Positions 9,096 to 21,036 are shown, numbered from the stretch's first letter. The stretch: DNA of 34,650 nt from Ferruginibacter sp. (GCA_030655145.1 JAURWD010000188.1:1-34650); one strand, 5' to 3'. Notes: a model not told the origin generated them from the letters alone. A program made the numbers and translations.

Positions 9096-10256
9096 TTACA
9101 AATACGACACCCACCAGGCCTTGCTGGTCGATTTGTATTTTCCATACCAATGACAAGGGAAATAGAGACAAATCAGTAGTAGCATCCAAACGATATACGT
9201 TCGCCACAAACTTGGTTGATAGTCGGTTGGCCATTCTTTGGCAGACACAAAAGAAAGATTCACGCTTTTACCAAATGCGATATAAGTCCACGCGTAGGAC
9301 GCCAGGCTGATAACGGCAAGGTGAAGTATAAAAAAGAAAAACGGAACCCTGCCATAAGTAGAACAGATCCTTTTAACTCCTGTCGACAAATGATCTGCCG
9401 CCACCAATAAGAAGCTTGCGATACCAAGTGTGACGCTGAGGAAAAGTAGGGAGGGTGGTGATTTTGATACATTCATAAATGAGAGTGCCGTATAAACGCT
9501 TCCTCTTTCCTGGCTACTCCACGGGGCCGGATCACCGTACATGTTCAACAACCTCAGGGCGAAAAAAAGTAGGAGGGCAACTGTTCCTGAAATTAAAAGC
9601 AGCTTGTTCCTGCTCTCTCGATCATAGCCAAACCAGGCTCCAACAACATAACCCAAAAGCATAACTCCCACCCATGGAACGATCGTGTAAGCGACGAGCA
9701 CCGGCGGTTTGTCAATGAAGAAAGGGGTATTATGCAACAGGGCTGGTAGTATATTATCAGCAGATACTTTTTCAATTGCTGGCAGGGCATTGTGACCAAT
9801 GATCATCACGAGCGCCAAACTTATCTGAGCCCAACGCGGCAGCCAGGTCAACGCAGCCAGCAACATCATTGAAATACCAATCGCCCAAATTACTTCGAGC
9901 AGGGTGAGGTCATACCCTTGTGTTAGTATAAAACTGATGATAAAGATTTCTACCAGTATCAGCCACAGTCCGCGGCCGAGCAGGAACATACTGTTTTTTT
10001 TCAGGCTGCCCACTTTTTTGAAATAAAGAAAAATACTGATACCTGAAAGGAATATAAAAGTGGGCGCACACAGGTGCGTGATCCACCTGGTGAAGAATAG
10101 CATCACAGAAGCCTGGGTTACATCGGTTGCCCGATAGCTCGTATAACTAAAGAACTCCCGCACATGATCCAGGGCCATAATGATCATGATGATTCCTCTT
10201 ACGACGTCGATCGATTGCAGACGAGGAGACTTGTCCAGGGATTCTGAATTTTGCAT
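9096..10256 (-). CDS. DUF1624 / HGSNAT-like multi-pass membrane protein
   Basis: Integral inner-membrane protein of 386 aa with roughly nine or ten hydrophobic helices. The N-terminal signature SIDVVRGIIMIIMALDHVR (Asp17, Arg20, Gly21, Asp30, His31) and the following FFTRWITHLCAPTFIFLSG segment are characteristic of the DUF1624 / heparan-alpha-glucosaminide N-acetyltransferase-like family within the wider acyltransferase-3 group. Relatives move acyl groups across membranes onto sugars, but the bacterial members are mostly uncharacterised, so the substrate is open. It reads towards the surface-protein remnant, ending 33 bp from it, and lies 76 bp downstream of the SET-domain gene on the same strand, so the two may form an operon. 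Confidence 0.85.
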   Translation of the reverse strand: MQNSESLDKSPRLQSIDVVRGIIMIIMALDHVREFFSYTSYRATDVTQASVMLFFTRWITHLCAPTFIFLSGISIFLYFKKVGSLKKNSMFLLGRGLWLILVEIFIISFILTQGYDLTLLEVIWAIGISMMLLAALTWLPRWAQISLALVMIIGHNALPAIEKVSADNILPALLHNTPFFIDKPPVLVAYTIVPWVGVMLLGYVVGAWFGYDRESRNKLLLISGTVALLLFFALRLLNMYGDPAPWSSQERGSVYTALSFMNVSKSPPSLLFLSVTLGIASFLLVAADHLSTGVKRICSTYGRVPFFFFILHLAVISLASYAWTYIAFGKSVNLSFVSAKEWPTDYQPSLWRTYIVWMLLLICLYFPCHWYGKYKSTSKAWWVSYL

Positions 10257-10332
10257 TCGTAAAAATAGGAGAATCGCCCGGGTAAATCATTAGCACTTAT
10301 TCGAAACGAACAAGGATGGAAGTCGATCCAGC

Positions 10333-10740
10333 TTACAGGTAGCCCTTACAAAATGGACTCTTGCAATTGCATTTCAACTGGCCATCGTGATGGGTTTCTC
10401 CGTAATTACAGGTCAGTTCTTCTGGTGGAAAAATTTCTCTCAGCGCATAGAATTCCACTCTTTTTTGGATGACCCGCATATACGTGTTTGGGCGACAGGA
10501 ATGATTGATGTATTTGAAAGGGGTCTCGGTATCAACCGCACTTAGGGCATGTTTATCGTCTAGTTCAACAATCGCGATGCGCTTCATTTTTTTAGTCATG
10601 CGCCGCGCTGCTGCAACAGTGATGATCTTGCCGCTGAGCTCACCAATTTTTTTTCGGGCCGCGATGGGAGAGCAGGCAAACAGCCCTTTTCCATCAATCT
10701 TGCTAATCTTTACTTTAAATTTATAAAGAGTTGGGGCCAT
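10333..10740 (-). CDS. Small stand-alone SET-domain protein (putative lysine methyltransferase)
   Basis: Protein of 135 aa that is almost entirely SET domain. Near the N-terminus GKGLFA (17-22) is the usual SAM-binding start. YINHSCRPNT (78-87) carries the NHSC SAM/pseudoknot motif, and LTCNYGE (109-115) carries the catalytic-site Tyr113. The C-terminal CNCKSPFCKGYL tail (Cys124, Cys126, Cys131) resembles a post-SET zinc cluster completed by Cys82 of NHSC. The ordered motifs indicate an active fold, probably methylating lysine on a protein; the target is unknown. It is divergent from katG across a 380-bp region and upstream of the DUF1624 gene. The N-terminus is basic with no signal peptide, so it is cytosolic or nucleoid-associated. 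Confidence 0.87.
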   Translation of the reverse strand: MAPTLYKFKVKISKIDGKGLFACSPIAARKKIGELSGKIITVAAARRMTKKMKRIAIVELDDKHALSAVDTETPFKYINHSCRPNTYMRVIQKRVEFYALREIFPPEELTCNYGETHHDGQLKCNCKSPFCKGYL

Positions 10741-13375
<2,635 letters not shown>

Positions 13376-13396
13376 CACAATAACATGTCTCAAATG

Positions 13397-13431
13397 AACA
13401 GGTGGTCCGGAAACAGGCCACCTGTTTTTTA
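13397..13431 (+). terminator. Rho-independent terminator of katG
   Basis: An 11-bp stem (AACAGGTGGTC, 13397-13407, pairing with GGCCACCTGTT, 13416-13426, one G-U pair) with an 8-nt loop runs into TTTTTT. It lies 22 bp after the katG stop codon. Confidence 0.85.
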
Positions 13432-13720
13432 TTGCGTGGAATTTTTCTCATGATACAGCAAGCAATGCCAATAGATCGACGTAGCCAACCAGGAGCATTT
13501 TACAAAGGGATTTATTTTATATTAAAAATGGTCGAATTCGAGTGATAAGTAACAGGTAGGGGCAGACGACCTGCTGGTGTTTTTAATTTGTAATTGACCA
13601 ATGCATCATCAACAGTTGTTTTGACACATTTCTAATAGGATTTGACGCAAATCTCGTAACGAACTAATTCAAATCAGGAATAACTTTAGGATGCTTATTC
13701 AAATATAATTGCCAGCAGGT
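13432..13720. other. Intergenic region before the patatin gene
   Basis: AT-rich and without a recognisable gene. It presumably contains the promoter of the patatin-like gene, but no convincing TAnnTTTG element with a matching -33 was placed. Confidence 0.4.
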
Positions 13721-15694
13721 ATGTCTGCACCTCAAGGCAAGATAAATGCAATCGCACCCGGGCGGGTAACATCCTTAGAAGAGGCAGACTGGTTAAATTT
13801 TTCAAAGGGTTTTATTGCCCGTTCTGGAGCTTATCTTGCGATTGCCATCAATAATGCTAAAACTGGAAACTTGGAAAACATCTTCAGTCCTGACCGTCAT
13901 CACCTCCACATTCTCGGTAAATTATTTCATGAATTAGGGTACGACGCCATTTCCCGAATACTTGAAGCAGGAGAAAAACAACAGATTCGACCTGGTGAAT
14001 ATTTATTCAGGCAGGGGGACACGCATAATTCACTTTACATTGTTTTAAGCGGACGCCTGCGGGCGGTTAGGGAAGACAATGGTGCTTTGCAGATCCTCGG
14101 CGATATCGGGGAGGGTGAACCAACCGGGGAGTTCGCATTATTTACCAACGAACCGCGGATGGCGGCGGTTTTAGCGATTCGAACTACCACAGTGTTAGAA
14201 ATCACCAAGGAGGAATACCTGAACCTCGTTGCTCGAAATCCTGAATTTGCCGGGAAACTTACTGGCTTTCTTATCAAACGATTAAAACGCAACATGCTGG
14301 AACAACACACCAGCAATCCACCCAAAAATATTGCGGTCATTAACCTCCAGGCCGATCATGACCTAAGCCCCTGGACCGACGATATAGAGCGAACCCTGAC
14401 AGAGAACGGCACCTCGATCCAGGTTTTTGAACATGACTCTCAACCCAGGCAGCAGTATAAAACCGTGTTTGATTCACTGGAAGAACACGAGGGGCTGAAT
14501 ATCCTCGTGTGTTCGGAAGCCAACGTGGAATGGTCGCGGCAGGCCCTGTTGTACGCTGACCTGGTTATTGTAGCCACAGATTTCCTCGCGGACTCCAACT
14601 TATACCCGATCGAAGAAACACTGGCGTTGTATGCGCAGAGCATCCTCAATAAAAAAATATACATCGCTTTTTTACACGGCAATACCGATGCCTTGCCGCA
14701 CCAAACCAGCCGCTGGCTGAACAAGCGAAAAGTGAACCTTCACATCCATGTGCGCAAAGATCACCCGGCGGATACGCGTCGCTTTTGCCGCATTATTTCC
14801 AACCAGGCGGTAGGTGTGGTTTTCGGTGGCGGTGGCACCAAAGGGTTCGCTCATGTGGGAGCCACGCGTGCGCTGTACGAGGCAGGTGTTGAAATTGATT
14901 TTATTGGCGGCACCAGTGCCGGTGCCCTCTATGGTATTGGCATGAGTCATTGCGATTTTGATTTCGACAAAGCAGAAACCATTTGTGAAGTATCTGCCAA
15001 AAGCAGGCTTACATCAAATGATTATTCCTGGCCGCTCATTTCAATCATGTCGGGTAAAAAATTATCCGGCTTCATCCGGAAAATGTTTGGTGAATCAGAG
15101 TTGGAAGATATCTGGGTGAATTCCTACTGCGTGTCTACCAACTTTTCCAGCTCTGCTACTACGGTGCATGAGAGGGGACTGGCCAGTAAAATGGTCCTGG
15201 CAAGTATGGCGATCCCGGGTGTGTTCCCTCCGGTGGTGATCAATGGGCAATTGCATGTTGATGGTGGGGTGGTTGATAATTTACCGATCGAACCAATGTA
15301 CCGTTACCCGGTGCGACATATCATCGCTATCTCTCTATCTGGTCTGCCAAACCGCGTGATCGATTACGCCGAAACGCCCTCAGCCATCACGCTGCTCTGG
15401 GATAAGATCACTGGGAAACGGCGGTACAGAATTCCGGGCATCATGTCATTGATCATCAATTCCCTCACATTAAATAGTCGGCAGAAGCAGGAAAATGCGA
15501 AAGGCAAGGCCTCTTTGTACATCGAAATGGACCTCAAAGGCGTTGGTTTACTCGATGATAAAAAATGGAACCAAACCATTAAAAGGGGGCACGAGCAGAT
15601 GAAGACCTTTCTTGCGGGCTTGCCCGAGAAAAAGAAATTCTGGTTGAGAAAACCAAATTTTGCGCTCCGTGCAGTTAGCAGCCAGGAACAGTGA
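13721..15694 (+). CDS. Cyclic-nucleotide-binding patatin-like phospholipase (NTE family)
   Basis: Predicted serine lipase/lysophospholipase of 657 aa from this start. Residues ~50-195 form a cNMP-binding (Crp-like) domain (IRPGEYLFRQGD, LYIVLSGRLRAV, GEPTGEFALF). Residues ~205-355 form a Rossmann-like linker also seen in neuropathy-target-esterase relatives. The patatin domain carries the oxyanion loop GGGGTKG (369-375), nucleophile Ser399 in GGTSAGAL, and Asp514 in VDGGVVDNLP completing the Ser-Asp dyad. There is no signal peptide, so it is probably cytosolic and membrane-associated, acting in phospholipid turnover. The frame opens at a TTG at 13709, but the ATG at 13721 is the better start. 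In the cNMP domain GEPTGEFALF departs from the classical GExxGE...R(T/S)A pattern (RMAAV here), so nucleotide binding is not assured. It stands alone between katG and the PUL. Confidence 0.92.
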   Translation: MSAPQGKINAIAPGRVTSLEEADWLNFSKGFIARSGAYLAIAINNAKTGNLENIFSPDRHHLHILGKLFHELGYDAISRILEAGEKQQIRPGEYLFRQGDTHNSLYIVLSGRLRAVREDNGALQILGDIGEGEPTGEFALFTNEPRMAAVLAIRTTTVLEITKEEYLNLVARNPEFAGKLTGFLIKRLKRNMLEQHTSNPPKNIAVINLQADHDLSPWTDDIERTLTENGTSIQVFEHDSQPRQQYKTVFDSLEEHEGLNILVCSEANVEWSRQALLYADLVIVATDFLADSNLYPIEETLALYAQSILNKKIYIAFLHGNTDALPHQTSRWLNKRKVNLHIHVRKDHPADTRRFCRIISNQAVGVVFGGGGTKGFAHVGATRALYEAGVEIDFIGGTSAGALYGIGMSHCDFDFDKAETICEVSAKSRLTSNDYSWPLISIMSGKKLSGFIRKMFGESELEDIWVNSYCVSTNFSSSATTVHERGLASKMVLASMAIPGVFPPVVINGQLHVDGGVVDNLPIEPMYRYPVRHIIAISLSGLPNRVIDYAETPSAITLLWDKITGKRRYRIPGIMSLIINSLTLNSRQKQENAKGKASLYIEMDLKGVGLLDDKKWNQTIKRGHEQMKTFLAGLPEKKKFWLRKPNFALRAVSSQEQ

Positions 15695-16212
15695 TCATCC
15701 AAAGCCGGTGTTTACCGTTCTAAAAAAATCCCTCGATTAATCTTTCGTCTTGGACATTGAATTCGCTGGCAAGTTGTCAGGAATTAATAAACACTCTTGC
15801 ACCGGAGCATTTTCTAGATATGGAAGGAGAGGCAATTGTAGATCGCTAAGTCAGTTTTTTTTCGCAAACCGCTACGTCACGTTTTCTCGTTAAGAAAGCT
15901 TTTACTAAATCCTTATAATAAAAGTAGCTTCCAGCTAAATACTAATTTGTTCCCCTCTATTTCGCTGAAAAATTACCAATTTGTATCCCTATCGTACAGA
16001 AATGTACCCCATCTCACCTATTCGATCCCGCTAATTTCGCTTCAACAGTTCATGTTTTCACCGGGTGAAGTTTTTCCACCAACAACAAACAGCTTTTATT
16101 GATGCGCCACTTTGCGCTGTCAATTAGAATTGCTGCCTGGTGTTTTTAAAGATAGCGAAGCCCGTTTGGGAATGTTGGACTGTCATTCCTTAACGAAAAA
16201 ATACTCACTACC
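15695..16212. other. Promoter region of the PUL
   Basis: No gene seen in 518 bp. It holds three direct copies of a TAC-N5-TGT-N-YCCC motif (15940-16013) and, around the susC start, the left arm of an inverted repeat. TAATTTCG (near 16031) is a one-mismatch version of the -7 consensus. Confidence 0.5.
15940..16013 (+). promoter_or_regulatory. Three direct repeats upstream of susC (candidate HTCS operator)
   Basis: Copies start at 15940, 15974 and 15995 and share TAC, then five bases, TGT, one base and YCCC. Copies 1 and 2 agree at 15 of 19 positions; copies 2 and 3 agree at 11 of 19 and lie 21 bp apart, two helical turns. AraC-family domains bind direct repeats about two turns apart, so these are plausible sites for the HTCS encoded at the other end of the locus. 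Copy 3 also overlaps GTACA-N4-TGTAC (15994-16007). Confidence 0.45.
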
Positions 16213-16244
16213 ATGACGTGCTTGCAACATGAAAGAATGACAGT
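16179..16244 (+). repeat. Inverted repeat enclosing the susC start codon
   Basis: ACTGTCATTC (16179-16188) and GAATGACAGT (16235-16244) are perfect 10-bp inverted repeats separated by 46 bp. The first susC ATG (16213) is in the loop, and the second in-frame ATG (16237) is inside the right arm. In mRNA the stem could mask initiation; in DNA it could be an operator. Confidence 0.5.
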
Positions 16245-19200
16245 TATGTCATTTAACCTGCTATGGCGAAAGCCCCTCCACAAATTGCTCCTGCCTTTGT
16301 GTACTTTCCTTCTTCTTTCAATTTTTACCAAGGCACAAACAACCGTAAGCGGGACCGTTCGCTCCGGTGATTCGGTTTTATCCGGGGTTTCAGTGCAGGT
16401 AAAAGGAACGCCAACCGCTACCGCTACTGGGCAGGACGGTAAGTTTTCTCTCAGCGCTCCCGCCAACGGCACGCTCGTATTTTCCTATGTCGGTTTCAGT
16501 ATGAAAGAAGTGGCTATTAACGGACGCACCAACGTTGGTGTTGAACTCACAGCACTCGACGGCACAATGTCTGACGTTGTCGTGGTCGGGTACAACTCCC
16601 AGCGCAAAGCAACTTTAACTGGATCTGTGTCGCAGGTTAAAGGTGCAGACCTGGTAAAAAGTCCGCAACCAAATTTGTCAAATTCCCTTGCGGGAAGATT
16701 TTCAGGCATGATCATCAACAACCGCAGCGGAGAACCCGGCTATGATGGTTCGGGAATTTTGATTCGCGGGCTGGCAACAACCGGCAGCAATGATGTGCTG
16801 GTAGTAGTAGATGGTGTTCCGGGACAGATCGGCGGACTGGAGCGACTAAATCCGAACGACATCGAATCTATTTCTGTATTAAAAGACGCCTCTGCCGCTA
16901 TTTATGGTAGCCGGGCTGCCAATGGAGTAGTGCTCATCACGACGAAACGCGGGAAAACCGGTAAGCCAACCATCACGGCTAGCTTCAACCAGGGATTTTC
17001 TTCTCCGACCCGCCTTCCTAAGATGGCAGATGCAGCTACGTATGCCGCTATCAGTAACGAGATCGCCTACTATAATAATCCTGCCGGGGGACAAAACCAA
17101 CAATACAGTGCGGCGGATATTCAAAAATTTGGCGACGGATCCGATCCGGTAAATTTCCCGAACACCGATTGGGCAGAAGCAAGCCTGAGAAAAACAGCGC
17201 TGCAAAACCAGCTCAACCTGTCCATTTCCGGTGGATCTGAGGATGTAAAATACTATCTTTCAGCAGGCCGCGTGTTCCAGGATGGTATCTACAAAAATGG
17301 CGCAACTAAGTACGAACAGTATAGCTTTCGCTCTAATATTGATGCCAATGTAACAAAGAACCTAAAGCTTGGTCTTTACCTGTCAGGCCGCCAGGAAGAT
17401 CGCCAGTTCCCAACCTCCGGGGCCGGCGCTATTTTCCGGTCGATCTATCGGGCGTATTCAACCATTCCCGCTTTTTATCCAAATGGCCTTCCTTCCTTGG
17501 GTATAGAAGGAGCAAATCCGGCTGTGATGTCAACAGAAGTTGGCGGACTGGCTAGAAATCCAACCCAGGTTTTCAATGGTATCTTAAAAGGTAGTTATGA
17601 TATTTCGGCTGTGCCGGGATTGTCGATTGATGGATTTGTTGGCATTGACAAATCATGGTCGTTCAACAAAAATTTCAACACACCGTACCTGCTTTATTCA
17701 TACGACAGAACAGCTAACACGTATAACCCACGCGTAATTGGTGGGTCAAACAACCTGGCGACTTTGTATGAAGCGCATTCAAATCAAACCCAACTCACGT
17801 CAAACATCAAATTGAACTTCACCCGAAATTTCAGTGGACATAATATTGCTGCTTTCGTGGGTTATGAACAAAGTGAGATCAGGTCGGAAAATTTCAACGC
17901 CTTCCGCCAAAACTTTCCAACGCAGCAAACACCGGAATTATCCCAGGGTGGCTCTGCGGCGGTTGACCGCGACAACGCGGGTGGCAGTTACCATTTTACA
18001 AGAAGAAGCTACCTCGGAAAAGCAGCCTATAATTTCCGTGACAAGTACCTGGCGGAAGTGCAGATGCGTATTGATGGGTCATCCACTTTCCCAAAGGGGA
18101 ATGAGTTCGGTTACTTCCCCTCAGTATCTGCCGGCTGGAGAATTTCAAAAGAGTCTTTCTTCAACGTAGGCTTTATCAACGAGCTGAAATTGCGCGCCTC
18201 CTATGGATCGTTGGGTAATGATAATGTGGGCTTGTTCCAGTACCTGAACAATTACACGTTCAACAACCAGTTGGTGCTCGGCTCGAACATTGTGCCAGGC
18301 ATCGATCTTACGAAACTAGCCAACCCATCTATTCACTGGGAAACTGCGAAGAAGACAGATATAGGTATCGAAGCAACCTTCCTGGATAATTTCAACCTCG
18401 AATTCATTCACTTCCAGCAAAAGCGCTCTGATATCCTGGCAACCAGGAATGCATCAATTCCCTTTCTTTCCGGGATAGTAAATGCGTTCGGTTCTGCTTC
18501 GCTGGTGCCTTCGGAAAATATTGGACAGGTAGATAGTAAAGGAATTGAAGCAACATTGGGTTACAACAAAAGAGCCGGCGATTTTTCTTATGGCATCTCG
18601 GGTAACATAACTTATGCGAAGAGTGAGATCATCAACATCGATGAAGCCGGCAGCCTGCTCGATTATCAAAGACAAACCGGGCGCCCGCTGAATACTTACT
18701 TGTTGTACAACCCCATCGGTATTTTCCGCTCGGCGGAAGACATCGCAAAATATCCTCACCTGTCTGTTGCCAAACCCGGCGACCTGATCTATGAAGATTA
18801 TAACAAGGATGGCAAGATCACTGCGGACGACCAGGTAAGAACAAAGTATGGTAACATTCCGCAACTGACCTACGGCGTGTTATTGAATGCAGGCTACAAA
18901 AACTTCGACATTTCCATGGTGATTTCGGGGCAGGCGCAGGTGAGTCAATATGTGCTTCCTGAATCAGGAACCGTTGGTAATTTCTACAGCAGCTGGGCGG
19001 ATAACCGTTGGAGTGAGGCTAACCCAACAGGTACGTTCCCACGTGTGGATACCAGGTCTTCAGCCTCAGTAAATGGCGGCTTATACAACAGTACGTTTTG
19101 GTTGAATGATGCATCTTTTGTTCGCCTGAAAAACATCGAGCTCGGGTACAATCTATCCAATGCATTCCTTACAAGGTCGAAGCTCCAAAGTGTTCGCTTG

Positions 19201-19329
19201 TATGTCAACGCCTTTAACCTGTTAACCTTCACCGACGTAAAGGATTACGATCCGGAAGGAAACAGCGGCAGCGGCCAATTTTACCCACAACAAAAGATCA
19301 TCAACGCCGGGATTAGTGTGAAATTTTAA
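16213..19329 (+). CDS. susC: SusC/RagA TonB-linked outer-membrane transporter
   Basis: Outer-membrane beta-barrel that imports oligosaccharides using TonB energy, 1038 aa. After a signal peptide (hydrophobic core ~29-38, ending TKAQ) comes a carboxypeptidase-regulatory-like beta-sandwich (TTVSGTVRSGDSVLSGVSVQVKG) ending SYVGFSMKEV. Next is the TonB box/plug start (VVVVGYNSQRKATLTGSV), then the plug with the SusC signature LAGRFSGMIINNRSGEPG, LVVVDGVPG and DIESISVLKDASAAIYGSRAANGVVLITTKRG. The C-terminus ends in an aromatic strand (NAGISVKF). In-frame ATGs at 16237 and 16246 would also leave a full signal peptide, and the sequence does not decide between the three starts. susD follows 18 bp later. 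The symbol is used in the family sense; the likely cargo is a galactan oligosaccharide, inferred from the downstream enzymes. Confidence 0.95.
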   Translation: MTCLQHERMTVMSFNLLWRKPLHKLLLPLCTFLLLSIFTKAQTTVSGTVRSGDSVLSGVSVQVKGTPTATATGQDGKFSLSAPANGTLVFSYVGFSMKEVAINGRTNVGVELTALDGTMSDVVVVGYNSQRKATLTGSVSQVKGADLVKSPQPNLSNSLAGRFSGMIINNRSGEPGYDGSGILIRGLATTGSNDVLVVVDGVPGQIGGLERLNPNDIESISVLKDASAAIYGSRAANGVVLITTKRGKTGKPTITASFNQGFSSPTRLPKMADAATYAAISNEIAYYNNPAGGQNQQYSAADIQKFGDGSDPVNFPNTDWAEASLRKTALQNQLNLSISGGSEDVKYYLSAGRVFQDGIYKNGATKYEQYSFRSNIDANVTKNLKLGLYLSGRQEDRQFPTSGAGAIFRSIYRAYSTIPAFYPNGLPSLGIEGANPAVMSTEVGGLARNPTQVFNGILKGSYDISAVPGLSIDGFVGIDKSWSFNKNFNTPYLLYSYDRTANTYNPRVIGGSNNLATLYEAHSNQTQLTSNIKLNFTRNFSGHNIAAFVGYEQSEIRSENFNAFRQNFPTQQTPELSQGGSAAVDRDNAGGSYHFTRRSYLGKAAYNFRDKYLAEVQMRIDGSSTFPKGNEFGYFPSVSAGWRISKESFFNVGFINELKLRASYGSLGNDNVGLFQYLNNYTFNNQLVLGSNIVPGIDLTKLANPSIHWETAKKTDIGIEATFLDNFNLEFIHFQQKRSDILATRNASIPFLSGIVNAFGSASLVPSENIGQVDSKGIEATLGYNKRAGDFSYGISGNITYAKSEIINIDEAGSLLDYQRQTGRPLNTYLLYNPIGIFRSAEDIAKYPHLSVAKPGDLIYEDYNKDGKITADDQVRTKYGNIPQLTYGVLLNAGYKNFDISMVISGQAQVSQYVLPESGTVGNFYSSWADNRWSEANPTGTFPRVDTRSSASVNGGLYNSTFWLNDASFVRLKNIELGYNLSNAFLTRSKLQSVRLYVNAFNLLTFTDVKDYDPEGNSGSGQFYPQQKIINAGISVKF

Positions 19330-19347
19330 TCTGAAAAAATCATTCAA

Positions 19348-21036
19348 ATGAAACGAAATATTATTTTATATAGCTGTCTCCTGGTTCTTATGGTGTCTGC
19401 TGCATCCTGCAAGAAAGACTTCCTCGAAATAGAAGCTACGGACCGTTTATCAGAGCAGGCGTTGATCGCCGACTCTTCACTTTTTGAAAGTTTTGTTACC
19501 AATCGTTACATCGGCATTCGCTTACAGGATAAAGAAGGTGATGGCACTAATCCCGGCTTTGGCCGTGGGTTTGAGTATGCACTCTGGGCAACCTTGACCG
19601 ATGAAGCCATCTACAATAATGATGATAACACCTGGCTTATCCAGCGTGGTTTGATGGCTCCTGAAAACACCGGCATTGCAGGGACGATCTGGGGCAGAAG
19701 TTACCGCAGTATCCGCGAGTGCAATTTTGGACTGGCAAATATCGGGGAGGTTACCATGAGCGAAGGACACAGGAACAGGCTCATTGCCGAATTGAAATTC
19801 ATCCGTGCCTTCCGCTACCATGACCTGATCAGGAATTATGGTGGAGTTGTGTTAATGGGTGACAACGTTTACAATCTTTCCGATAACCTGCAGGATGAGA
19901 AACTGTTTAAAAGAAGTTCCCTGCAGGAATGTTTAACCTATGTAATCTCTGAACTTGATGCAGCCGCAGCGGCACTCCCGTTGAACAATGATAACACCTG
20001 GGCATTTGGCCGGGCAACAAAAGGTGCGGCCCTGGCCGTGAAGTCAAGACTTAGTTTGTATGCAGCAAGCCCACTCTATAACACGGGTTCCTGGCAGGAC
20101 GCTGTGACCGCTGCCCAGGCAGTGATCAGCCTGAATAAGTACAGCTTGTTTGGCGGAGGATATGGCAACTTGTTTTTAAATGCTGAAAACAACGAGACCA
20201 TTTTTGCCCGCTTGTATACAAAAAATGCCGGGCATGTGCATATGGAAATTGCCAACGGGCCAAATAGCTATGGGGGCTGGGGTGGCAATTTGCCCTTGCA
20301 AAACCTCGTCGACGATTATGAAATGATGAACGGAGAGCCGATCACTGACCCGGCTTCCGGGTACGATCCCCAAAAGCCGTATGTTGATCGGGATCCACGT
20401 TTTTACGCAACGATCCTGTACAACGGAGCTTCATACCGCGGCAGTACCATCGAGACTTTCACGCCGGGCGGAAAAGATAGTAAAGACGGACCTGAGAATT
20501 GGAATACTTCGAAAACAGGTTACTACCTGAAGAAATTTATGAACGATGCGTATCCATTGCAAAATCCCTGGGGTAACGCGGGTTTTCAACCCTGGTATTA
20601 TGTTCGTTATGCCGAGATCCTGTTAAATTTCGCAGAAGCCGCCAACGAAGTAGGTGGTCCGGATGTGGTACCAGCTGGCACCACCTTATCTCCCCGTGCA
20701 GCGATCAACCAAATACGGAGCCGCGCCGGCATGCCTGGGCTCCCGACAGGGATGTCTCAAACTGCCATGCGTACTGCGATCCGCAAGGAAAGAAGGATAG
20801 AGCTTGCTTTTGAAGAGCACCGTTTCTATGATGTACGTCGCTGGAAGATTGCAGACGTCACAGAGAATAAACCGGCCTATGGTATCAACATTACCAAGTC
20901 GGGTTCAACTTTTAACTATGCACAGAAAGTTGCTTTAGATGGCAGGGCTTTCCAGAACCAACATTACTGGCTCCCAATTCCACGTGCGGAGATCCAGGCT
21001 TCACAAAACAAAATTGAACAAAATCCGGGATATTAA
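19348..21036 (+). CDS. susD: SusD/RagB family nutrient-binding lipoprotein
   Basis: Surface glycan-binding lipoprotein that caps the SusC channel, 562 aa. The lipobox is VSAASC with Cys21, followed by KKDFLEIEATDRLSEQAL, a typical start of the mature SusD. The N-terminal TPR-like helical domain includes ELKFIRAFRYHDLIRNYGGVVL. The C-terminal RagB part shows IRKERRIELAFEEHRFYDVRRW and closes with YWLPIPRAEIQASQNKIEQNPGY (cited here as scattered motifs: YWLPIPRAEI, QNPGY). Its gene is 18 bp after susC and clearly co-transcribed. A strong hairpin terminator lies 62 bp after its stop, before the glycoside hydrolase genes. Confidence 0.95.
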   Translation: MKRNIILYSCLLVLMVSAASCKKDFLEIEATDRLSEQALIADSSLFESFVTNRYIGIRLQDKEGDGTNPGFGRGFEYALWATLTDEAIYNNDDNTWLIQRGLMAPENTGIAGTIWGRSYRSIRECNFGLANIGEVTMSEGHRNRLIAELKFIRAFRYHDLIRNYGGVVLMGDNVYNLSDNLQDEKLFKRSSLQECLTYVISELDAAAAALPLNNDNTWAFGRATKGAALAVKSRLSLYAASPLYNTGSWQDAVTAAQAVISLNKYSLFGGGYGNLFLNAENNETIFARLYTKNAGHVHMEIANGPNSYGGWGGNLPLQNLVDDYEMMNGEPITDPASGYDPQKPYVDRDPRFYATILYNGASYRGSTIETFTPGGKDSKDGPENWNTSKTGYYLKKFMNDAYPLQNPWGNAGFQPWYYVRYAEILLNFAEAANEVGGPDVVPAGTTLSPRAAINQIRSRAGMPGLPTGMSQTAMRTAIRKERRIELAFEEHRFYDVRRWKIADVTENKPAYGINITKSGSTFNYAQKVALDGRAFQNQHYWLPIPRAEIQASQNKIEQNPGY

